Positions 1-5,226 of a stretch of 5,226 bases of DNA are shown here, piece after piece. The position numbers and the translations under genes are program-made. Source of the stretch: an uncultured Haloferula sp. (GTDB lineage: Bacteria > Verrucomicrobiota > Verrucomicrobiae > Verrucomicrobiales > Akkermansiaceae); assembly GCA_946481625.1 (NCBI GenBank), contig CAMLOZ010000296.1, positions 1 to 5,226 of the forward strand, written 5' to 3'. The notes under the pieces were generated by a model. It was not told the origin of the DNA. It saw only the letters and a list, made by a program, of their open reading frames with translations, and ran no database searches. The number at the start of each line of letters is the position of its first letter. The stretch's first letter is position 1.

Positions 1-493
1 CGACGCCCCGGTTGCCGACGCCGCCGATGGCGATCCGTATGCAGAACTGGAGGCGGACGTGATGAAGTGGCGCGAGCTTGCGGTGCGCACCGCCGCCGAT
101 CTGGACAATTTCCGCAAGCGCTCCGCCCGCGAACGCGAGGACGCGATCCGCTACGCCAACCAAGGCTTGCTGGAAGACCTGCTGCCGGTCATCGACAATT
201 TCGAGATGGGGATGCAGGCCGCGGCCCAGGACAAGTCGTCGATGATCTACATCGGCATGGACATGGTCCGCCGCCAGTTGAACGACTTCCTTTCCGCCCA
301 GGGCGTCACCGAGATCCCGGCGGAAGGCAAATCCTTCGATCCGAACCTCCACGAAGCCGTCTCGCAGGAGGCCGCACCCGGTGTGGAGGACGGCACGGTG
401 CTGCGCGTCCACCGCCGCGGCTTCATGCTGCGCGACCGCCTGCTGCGCCCGGCCACCGTGGTGGTGGCGAAGGCCAACGAGAAGGAAGGCTGA
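1..493 (+). CDS. grpE: GrpE, nucleotide exchange factor of DnaK (5' end missing)
   Basis: Cytoplasmic co-chaperone that releases ADP from DnaK, so resetting the Hsp70 folding cycle. The reading frame (first full codon at base 2) is already open at the left edge and gives 163 residues; the family is usually about 180-200 residues, so only the N-terminal acidic tail and part of the long helix are missing. Visible family features are the coiled-coil segment '[14 protein letters not shown]', the 'LLPVIDNFE' segment in the helical region, the '[12 protein letters not shown]' signature (Phe codon at 335-337), and the C-terminal beta-domain ending '[15 protein letters not shown]'. The ATG at 62 and GTG at 59 are internal codons, because family homology continues upstream of them. 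The stop TGA (491-493) lies 2 bases before the dnaJ ATG, indicating one transcript. dnaK does not separate grpE from dnaJ here. Identification is firm. Confidence 0.95.
   Translation, partial: DAPVADAADGDPYAELEADVMKWRELAVRTAADLDNFRKRSAREREDAIRYANQGLLEDLLPVIDNFEMGMQAAAQDKSSMIYIGMDMVRRQLNDFLSAQGVTEIPAEGKSFDPNLHEAVSQEAAPGVEDGTVLRVHRRGFMLRDRLLRPATVVVAKANEKEG
482..489 (+). promoter_or_regulatory. Ribosome binding site of dnaJ
   Basis: The purine run AAGGAAGG contains GGAAGG at 484-489, which ends 6 bases before the ATG at 496. It is a good Shine-Dalgarno match and supports that start. It lies within the last codons of grpE, so ribosomes ending grpE finish on the dnaJ initiation region, which suggests translational coupling. 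It is the only clear Shine-Dalgarno sequence among the three starts seen in the window. Confidence 0.7.
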
Positions 494-495
494 TC

Positions 496-1623
496 ATGGC
501 GTCGAAGCGAGATTACTACGAGATCCTCGGCGTCTCCCGCGATGCGAGTCCGGAGGAGATCAAGAAGGCCTACCGCAAGCTCGCGGTGAAGTTCCACCCG
601 GACAAGAACCCGGGCGATCACGAGGCGGAGGACAAGTTCAAGGAGCTCGGCGAGGCCTATGAAGCCTTGAGCGATCCCGACAAGCGCGCGGCCTACGACC
701 GCTACGGGCACCAGGCATTTGCCGGCGGTGGCGGTGGCGGAGGTTTCCATGATCCGATGGACCTCTTCTCGCAGGTCTTCGGTAGCGCTTTTGGCGGCGG
801 CTTCGAGGAATTCTTCGGCGGCGGTCGGCGCCAGCGCTCGGGCAAGCAGCGGGGCAGCGACTTGCGCTACGATCTGGAAATTTCGCTGGAGGAAGCGGCC
901 CGCGGTTCCGAGAAGGAACTCGAGATCGAGCACTTCGGTCCCTGCGGGAATTGCAATTCCAGCGGCTCCAAAAGCGGCGGCGGCACCAAGCCCTGCTCAA
1001 GCTGCGGCGGTCGCGGCGTGGTGGCCCGGCAAGCCGGGATTTTCATCCAACAAACGACCTGCCCGGAATGCCGCGGCGCGGGAGAAACCGTGACCGATCC
1101 CTGCGGCGCTTGTGGCGGGGACGGACGGAAGCACAAGACCAGCCGGATCAAGATCCGTATCCCGGCCGGGGTGGAGGATGGCACGCGACTGCGCTCCACG
1201 GGCAACGGTGATGCCGGCGTGCGCGGCGGTGCCGCGGGTGATCTCTATGTTTTCCTGCACGTGAAGGAGCACGATGTCTTCGAACGCGAGGGCAACGATC
1301 TGTTCTGCGAGGTGCCGATGCCCTTCAGCACCGCCACTCTCGGTGGGGAACTCGAAGTGCCCACGCTCGACGGCAAGGCCTCGATCAAGATCCCGGCGGG
1401 AACGCAGGGGGGCACGCTCTTCCGCCTGCGGGAGCGCGGCGTGCCTTCGCTCTCCAGTCACAAGAAGGGTGACCTTCACGTGCGCGTGCAGGTGGAAGTG
1501 CCGACCAAGCTCAATACCGAGCAGCAGGACAAGCTGCGGTCCTTCGCGGAATCCATCGGCGACCACAATTCGCCCATGCAGGAATCCTTTTTCCAGAAGG
1601 CACGGCGCTTCTTCGATCTCTAA
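496..1623 (+). CDS. dnaJ: DnaJ, Hsp40 co-chaperone (type I)
   Basis: Binds unfolded proteins and stimulates the DnaK ATPase through its J domain. The protein has 375 residues, the normal length for full DnaJ. Domains in order: J domain (about 5-70) with 'DYYEILGV' and the essential HPD at 34-36; Gly/Phe-rich linker (about 76-115, several GGG and FGGG stretches); zinc domain (150-210) with four Cys pairs, C150/C153, C167/C170, C189/C192 and C203/C206; then the two C-terminal beta-barrel substrate-binding domains and a dimerisation tail. All eight zinc ligands are present. The first motif is CGNCNSSG, with Ser where the CxxCxGxG consensus has the first Gly. The ATG at 496 is chosen because it follows a good Shine-Dalgarno and begins exactly at the J domain; the frame stays open upstream only as a shadow within grpE. 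rsmE starts 7 bases after the stop. Identification is firm. Confidence 0.98.
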   Translation: MASKRDYYEILGVSRDASPEEIKKAYRKLAVKFHPDKNPGDHEAEDKFKELGEAYEALSDPDKRAAYDRYGHQAFAGGGGGGGFHDPMDLFSQVFGSAFGGGFEEFFGGGRRQRSGKQRGSDLRYDLEISLEEAARGSEKELEIEHFGPCGNCNSSGSKSGGGTKPCSSCGGRGVVARQAGIFIQQTTCPECRGAGETVTDPCGACGGDGRKHKTSRIKIRIPAGVEDGTRLRSTGNGDAGVRGGAAGDLYVFLHVKEHDVFEREGNDLFCEVPMPFSTATLGGELEVPTLDGKASIKIPAGTQGGTLFRLRERGVPSLSSHKKGDLHVRVQVEVPTKLNTEQQDKLRSFAESIGDHNSPMQESFFQKARRFFDL

Positions 1624-1630
1624 CCCGCCG

Positions 1631-2365
1631 ATGGCACGTTTCTTCCTGAGCCCGGATGCCTGGGGAGAGCACGCCGTCCTCACCGGGGATGAGGCGAAGC
1701 ACGCAGCGCAGGTCATGCGGGTCCGCCGCGGCGACCGCATCACCGTCTTCGACGGGGCCGGGCGCTCGGCTGCCGCCGAAGTGGGGGAGGTCTCGAAGTC
1801 CGAACTCCGGCTCGCCCTGGGTGAGGAAATCCGGCATCCGGCGCTGCGGCCCGCGATCCATCTTGTCCAGGCGGTGCCGAAGGGGAAGACGATGGACCTG
1901 ATCGTCCAAAAGGCGGTCGAACTGGGAGTGGCATCGATCCAGCCGCTGATTTCCCGTCGCACGGTGGTGCAGGTGGACGACGAGGATGCCGGCCGGAAGG
2001 CCGCGAAGTGGCGGCGGGTGGCGTTGGAGGCTTGCAAGCAGTGCGGGCAGGATCTCCTTCCTTCGGTCGAGCCGCCCTTGTCGTTCGGGGATTGGCTGCC
2101 GAGAGCGGGGGGAGGTCTGAAGGTGGTGGCGTCCCTCTATCCCGGCGCGAGGCCGCTGAGAGAAATTTTCCGGGGGGCGGAGAATCCGGAAGAGGTGACC
2201 CTCTTGGTGGGGCCTGAAGGCGATTTTACGGCGGAGGAACTGGCTGGCGCGGTCGCAGCAGGCTTCCAAGCCGCAAGTTTGGGGTCGATCGTGTTGCGGG
2301 CGGAAACGGCTGCATTTTTTGCAGTTTCTGCGGCCAGGTATGAATATTCCACGGGGGCTTTATAA
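1631..2365 (+). CDS. rsmE: RsmE, 16S rRNA (uracil-1498-N3)-methyltransferase
   Basis: Uses S-adenosylmethionine to methylate N3 of U1498 in 16S rRNA within the assembled 30S subunit. The protein has 244 residues, normal for the family. An N-terminal PUA-like RNA-binding part (about 1-70, with 'H24AAQVMRVRRGD') precedes a SPOUT knotted methyltransferase domain. Motifs seen: 'QAVPKGKTMDLIVQKAVELGV' region at 80-100, 'EACKQCGQ' at 133-140, 'GPEGDF' at 194-199, and the knot motif 'LGSIVLRAETA' at 217-227. The usual forms of the last two are GPEGGF and LGxRILRxETA, so G198 is replaced by Asp and the usual Arg by I220. The ATG at 1631 is 7 bases after the dnaJ stop and gives a family-like N terminus ('MARFFL'). 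The frame is open further upstream, but only as a dnaJ shadow. No Shine-Dalgarno is seen, so initiation may depend on coupling to dnaJ. Identification is firm. Confidence 0.95.
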   Translation: MARFFLSPDAWGEHAVLTGDEAKHAAQVMRVRRGDRITVFDGAGRSAAAEVGEVSKSELRLALGEEIRHPALRPAIHLVQAVPKGKTMDLIVQKAVELGVASIQPLISRRTVVQVDDEDAGRKAAKWRRVALEACKQCGQDLLPSVEPPLSFGDWLPRAGGGLKVVASLYPGARPLREIFRGAENPEEVTLLVGPEGDFTAEELAGAVAAGFQAASLGSIVLRAETAAFFAVSAARYEYSTGAL

Positions 2366-2409
2366 AAATTGGCCTTTGATTGTCGTGGTTTCCGTAATAC
2401 TTTGCCGGT
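2366..2409 (+). promoter_or_regulatory. Possible promoter in the gap before the secreted-protein gene
   Basis: This 44-base gap is noticeably more AT-rich than the genes around it. It contains TAATAC (2395-2400), a fair match to a -10 hexamer, with TTGATT (2376-2381) only 13 bases upstream and TTGGCC (2369-2374) 20 bases upstream; neither spacing is ideal for a housekeeping -35. If TAATAC is used, transcription would start about 2405-2410, almost on the GTG at 2410, so the mRNA would be nearly leaderless. No hairpin followed by a T run is visible, so read-through from rsmE is also possible. This is weak, pattern-only evidence. Confidence 0.22.
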
Positions 2410-5226
2410 GTGCTGTCCCAACGGTCTAGAGCAATCTGGCCGGTCCCTTCCATTTCCATCGGTCTGATTGCGTGTACGCTAGGTGCGGAAATTCCCGCGC
2501 CCACGCGCGATTTCGTCGTGGATACCTCGGACCGGAGTGACGTGGTTTCCCTTTACCACGCCATCTACATGGCGTCGGAGGGCTACCAGCACCGGATCGC
2601 TTGGACAGGGAGTTACAGCTCCACCGCGGCAGGCGCGGAGGGCACGGTTTCGCGGGTTTTCAGCGACGATGTCGAACGGCGCCTGAACTACTTCCGGGCG
2701 ATGTGCGGTCTCCCTTCGGACATGCGGGTCAACAGCGCCGCCACCGTTCGCATTGATCCGGGCGATACCCATCAGCCTTCGGCCGGTACGGCCAAAGCCG
2801 CCGCCTCCCAGCGCTCCGCGCTGATGATCGCGCGGACCTATCCCAGCAATGCGGGACTCAGCCACAGTCCGGCCCAGTCCTGCACGGCTTGGACGACCGC
2901 CGCTTGGAACGCGAACAAGAACGGCAACCTTTCGCTCGGCTTCTTCGGCCCGGGGGCGGTGGATGCCTACGCGAAGGAGGACGTGATGGGAACCTCCGCG
3001 TGGAACCTCGATGCGGGGCACCGCCGCTGGCTGCTATTCCAAGGAGCCACCGACTTTGCCACGGGCGACACGCCGGGCGTGTTCAACTCGGGGAGCAACA
3101 GCATCCGCCCGCCGACCAATTCGATGTATGTCGTGCCGCGTGCGGACGAGCTCGAATACCAGCCACCGGTTTTCGTCAGCTATCCGCCGAAGGGTTACTT
3201 CCCGGCGTGCCTGAACACGCCTTTCTGGTCCCTGTCCTATCCGGACGCCGATTTTTCAGCAGCCACGGTAAGCATGACCGGCGCGGGAGGGGCTCCGGTA
3301 TCGGTCTCGATCGTGTCGCGCCGCAGCGGCTACGGCGACAACTGCATCGTTTGGCAGGTCTCGGGTAATGCCGCCGCGAAGGAGGTTGACGGCGACACGA
3401 CATGGAACGTGACGGTTTCGAATATCCAGGGCGCAGGGATACCCACGCAGCATAGCTGGTCGGTCACGCTGATCGATCCCGAGAAGCTGAACGAGACGCC
3501 GGTCGTCTCCGGACCGACGAATCCACTCATCGCGGGAGCAACCTACGCGGTGATCCCCGTAGCGGGTGCCGAACAGATGCAAGTGGGGATGCACCTGCGC
3601 AAGCCGGCGACCTGGACTGAGGGGGCGGAAGATAGCCCTGCCCCGGAGATCATCGACCGCACCAGCGGCACCTATGCTCTTCGCGCGACGAACGCGGGGT
3701 ATGTGAAGACGGGTGCGAAGGCTTTCCGCCTGACCTTCCCGACGCGCTACGATCCCTTCATCAACGGGGTGCCGCAGCAGATCTTGGAATTGGACCGCGA
3801 ACTGGTGCCCGGCGTGGAGGGCAAGCTGAACTTCCAATACCGCCGGGGCCTGATGACCGGAGCCTCCAAACTGGCGGTGGAAACCTCCTCCGACGACGGA
3901 CAGACGTGGACGCCGGCAGGAAGCCTGATCTCGGGATTGGGCGGAGCGGGTGATTCGACGTTCCAAGCGGCTTCGGTGACCTTGCCCGAGGGACCGCTGC
4001 GGGTGCGCTTCCGCTACCACCTTGCCGACCCGTCCTCCCCGCTTTACGCGCACGAGGACTACCCGAGCCACCCGACGGGCGTGTTCATCGATGACATTTC
4101 GGCCTCGGACTGCACCTGGCTGGAACCTTCCGGGATGCTTGCTTCACCGGGGATAAGCTCCTTCGGCTTCAATTCCACCACGGCCGGGACTCCGCTCGCC
4201 GCAGGTCAGGAGTGGTGGCTCCGGGCCCGTGCGGTGCTCGGTGGCAAGGCCTTCCCTTGGGGGCCTGCCAAGGTGGTGTTCCCCACCGGACCTCTCATGC
4301 TCGACGGCCCGGCGGAACCTCCGTTGAGCGGGGCGGACTATTCTTTCGTTCCCGATCCGGCTGCGGCGACTTATCGTCTGGAAGTCGCACGGCTGGGGGA
4401 GGCAAACTGGGTGGAAGGTGCGGAGGTTGCGCCGCCGCCGCAGGTGATCGCGGACATTTCCGGGACCTATGCTCTTTCCAGCAATTTGAAGGGCTTTCGC
4501 AAGGGCGGTGCCTTTGCGTTCCGGCTCGGACTGTCCACCGCGGCGGACGAGGTGGAGAGCTTCGCCATCGACCGGCAGATCGTCCCCGGATCGAGCAGCG
4601 CGCTTGAGTTCTGGACCCGCCGTGGCGGCATGAGCAAGACCAACGCCCTGCATGTCGAAGTCTCCACGGACGGTGCCACCTGGACGTCCATCTGGAGCCT
4701 TCCCGGTTTGCAGAAGGCGGAGAAGAAGGTGCTACGCCAGACGGTATCCTTGGCGGCTTGGGCGGATATGCCGATCCGAGTGCGCTTCGCCGTCCGGAAG
4801 GCGGCGGGAGGCACGAACTTGAAATGGAATGCCAAGAAATCAGGCGTCTGGATCGACGACATCACGGTGACGAATGCGACGACCCTCATTTCCTCCAAGG
4901 AGACCTTGGTGCCGGAATCGGCTGTCACGGTACGGCTCGATGCGGAAAGCGCGGGCCACGAGTTGATGGACGGCTCGACGATGCGGATCCGGATGCGGGG
5001 CGTCGCAGGCGGCCTTCCGGGCAACTGGGGTCCCGCGCTGATCGTGAGCCCGTCGGCATTGGCGAGCGAACTCGTTCTACCGGCCGGCTTCACCGAGTGG
5101 GCGGAGGCGAATCATCCCGGGCTCGGTTTGAGCTTCGAAGGCGATCAGGACGGGGATGGCCTTGCGGACGGGATTGAATATGCCTTTTCGCTTGATCCCG
5201 CGACTGCGCAGGGATCTCCGGATCTG
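2410..5226 (+). CDS. Large exported protein: CAP domain, Ig-like domain, two MAM-like modules, Ca-binding-type segment (3' end missing)
   Basis: The frame is open for 939 codons to the right edge. GTG 2410 is chosen because an in-frame TAA lies at 2395-2397 and GTG is the first usable start; no Shine-Dalgarno is seen. Residues 1-26 look like a signal peptide: R5 and R7, a hydrophobic stretch, then L19-I-A-C22, which fits a lipobox; cleavage by signal peptidase I near A26 is the alternative. Residues about 85-215 resemble a CAP/SCP-like domain: 'RRLNYFRAMCGLP', 'LSHSP' (H152), E190, and 'GHRRWLL' (H204). Residues about 250-357 are Ig-like, as often follows bacterial CAP domains ('YPPKGYFP', 'FWSLSYPDADFSAATV'). 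Residues 366-630 and 631-886 are two related modules, each with a 'W-x-EGAE' motif, a beta-rich 'S-x-DG-x-TW' strand region and '(F/W)IDDI', resembling MAM/jelly-roll domains. Residues 912-924 carry D-x-D-x-D-x3-D-x2-E-Y, a thrombospondin type 3/EF-like calcium site, usually close to the C terminus in such proteins. The role is unknown; adhesion or binding outside the cell is inferred. The CAP call is fairly sure, the rest are fold-level guesses. Confidence 0.85.
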   Translation, partial: MLSQRSRAIWPVPSISIGLIACTLGAEIPAPTRDFVVDTSDRSDVVSLYHAIYMASEGYQHRIAWTGSYSSTAAGAEGTVSRVFSDDVERRLNYFRAMCGLPSDMRVNSAATVRIDPGDTHQPSAGTAKAAASQRSALMIARTYPSNAGLSHSPAQSCTAWTTAAWNANKNGNLSLGFFGPGAVDAYAKEDVMGTSAWNLDAGHRRWLLFQGATDFATGDTPGVFNSGSNSIRPPTNSMYVVPRADELEYQPPVFVSYPPKGYFPACLNTPFWSLSYPDADFSAATVSMTGAGGAPVSVSIVSRRSGYGDNCIVWQVSGNAAAKEVDGDTTWNVTVSNIQGAGIPTQHSWSVTLIDPEKLNETPVVSGPTNPLIAGATYAVIPVAGAEQMQVGMHLRKPATWTEGAEDSPAPEIIDRTSGTYALRATNAGYVKTGAKAFRLTFPTRYDPFINGVPQQILELDRELVPGVEGKLNFQYRRGLMTGASKLAVETSSDDGQTWTPAGSLISGLGGAGDSTFQAASVTLPEGPLRVRFRYHLADPSSPLYAHEDYPSHPTGVFIDDISASDCTWLEPSGMLASPGISSFGFNSTTAGTPLAAGQEWWLRARAVLGGKAFPWGPAKVVFPTGPLMLDGPAEPPLSGADYSFVPDPAAATYRLEVARLGEANWVEGAEVAPPPQVIADISGTYALSSNLKGFRKGGAFAFRLGLSTAADEVESFAIDRQIVPGSSSALEFWTRRGGMSKTNALHVEVSTDGATWTSIWSLPGLQKAEKKVLRQTVSLAAWADMPIRVRFAVRKAAGGTNLKWNAKKSGVWIDDITVTNATTLISSKETLVPESAVTVRLDAESAGHELMDGSTMRIRMRGVAGGLPGNWGPALIVSPSALASELVLPAGFTEWAEANHPGLGLSFEGDQDGDGLADGIEYAFSLDPATAQGSPDL
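3505..4299 (+). repeat. Tandem protein module, copy 1 (residues 366-630)
   Basis: First of two related coding modules. Landmarks are G368-P369, P372, Y379, W402 with E404-G-A-E407, 'SGTYALR' at 419-425, 'LDRELVPG' at 461-468, 'DDGQTW' at 495-500, 'GVFIDDI' at 557-563 and 'PWGPA' at 616-620. Each has a counterpart 255-265 residues later in copy 2. At DNA level the copies are strongly diverged; the best shared stretch is ACCTATGCTCTT at 3670-3681. It probably comprises a short FN3/Ig-like strand set, a MAM-like beta sandwich, and a second Ig-like strand set. Confidence 0.7.
4300..5067 (+). repeat. Tandem protein module, copy 2 (residues 631-886)
   Basis: Second copy, with G633-P634, P637, Y644, W667 with E669-G-A-E672, 'SGTYALS' at 684-690, 'IDRQIVPG' at 720-727, 'STDGATW' at 752-758, 'GVWIDDI' at 812-818 and 'NWGPA' at 872-876. 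The offset to copy 1 falls from 265 to about 255 residues across the module, so copy 2 has lost, or copy 1 gained, loop residues: copy 1 has a longer insert before its IDDI strand (about 538-556). ACCTATGCTCTT recurs at 4465-4476. The divergence argues for an old duplication or for separate recruitment of one family. Confidence 0.7.

Noticed and set aside
67..495. Upstream extension of the dnaJ frame
   Set aside because: The extension reads Arg/Pro/Gly-rich and overlaps grpE in another frame; the J domain and ribosome site set the start at 496.
247..933. Minus-strand open frame of 228 codons opposite grpE and dnaJ
   Set aside because: It lies wholly opposite two firmly identified genes, its translation shows no recognisable domain, and long antisense frames are expected in GC-rich coding DNA.
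997..2037. Minus-strand open frame of 346 codons opposite dnaJ and rsmE
   Set aside because: It spans the dnaJ-rsmE junction on the opposite strand, its composition is Arg/Ala/Ser-rich as expected of a shadow frame, and no motif is seen.
2366..2409. Rho-independent terminator after rsmE
   Set aside because: No inverted repeat followed by a T run could be found in the gap.
3256..4071. Minus-strand open frame of 271 codons opposite the large exported protein
   Set aside because: The plus frame encodes recognisable domains throughout this stretch; the antisense product is Arg-rich with no motif.
4467..5093. Minus-strand open frame of 208 codons near the right end
   Set aside because: It is opposite module 2, whose landmarks match module 1 in the plus frame, so the plus frame is the coding one.
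5101..5226. C-terminal sorting tag such as PEP-CTERM
   Set aside because: The protein is cut off by the window edge before its C terminus, so no tag can be seen or excluded.
1..5226. Mobile element, CRISPR array, tRNA/rRNA gene, toxin-antitoxin or phage gene
   Set aside because: No terminal repeats, spaced direct repeats, transposase or integrase motifs or RNA-gene signatures were found; nearly all bases are accounted for by four genes.

Overview
The window is a GC-rich, densely coded stretch with four genes, all on the plus strand: the 3' part of grpE, then complete dnaJ, complete rsmE, and the first 939 codons of a large secreted multidomain protein that runs off the right edge. The best guess for the source is a member of Verrucomicrobiota, probably near Luteolibacter or Haloferula. 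That rests on the high G+C coding style and on the last gene. Its mix of a CAP (SCP-like) domain, MAM/jelly-roll-like modules and a late Asp-rich 'DxDxDGxxDxxEY' segment is typical of secreted proteins in that phylum. This is pattern recognition, not a database result.

Left part (1-2365): a housekeeping operon. GrpE (nucleotide exchange factor of DnaK) and DnaJ (J-domain co-chaperone) are separated by 2 bases, and the dnaJ ribosome binding site lies inside the last codons of grpE. RsmE, a SPOUT-family 16S rRNA m3U1498 methyltransferase, begins 7 bases after the dnaJ stop. grpE and dnaJ serve the same DnaK folding cycle, but dnaK is not between them and must lie upstream or elsewhere. rsmE is probably co-transcribed and links protein folding with ribosome maturation only in the loose sense of housekeeping.

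Short gap (2366-2409): 44 bases, more AT-rich than the flanks, with no convincing terminator hairpin. It holds a weak promoter-like element just before the next start.

Right part (2410-5226): one open frame without a stop, starting at a GTG. In order it encodes a signal sequence with a possible lipobox, a CAP domain, an Ig-like beta domain, two diverged tandem modules of about 260 residues, and the start of a calcium-binding-type C-terminal region. It is probably exported or surface-attached and has no evident functional tie to the chaperone genes.

Nothing in the window looks like a mobile element, CRISPR array, RNA gene or defence system. The main point of interest is the architecture of the last protein.
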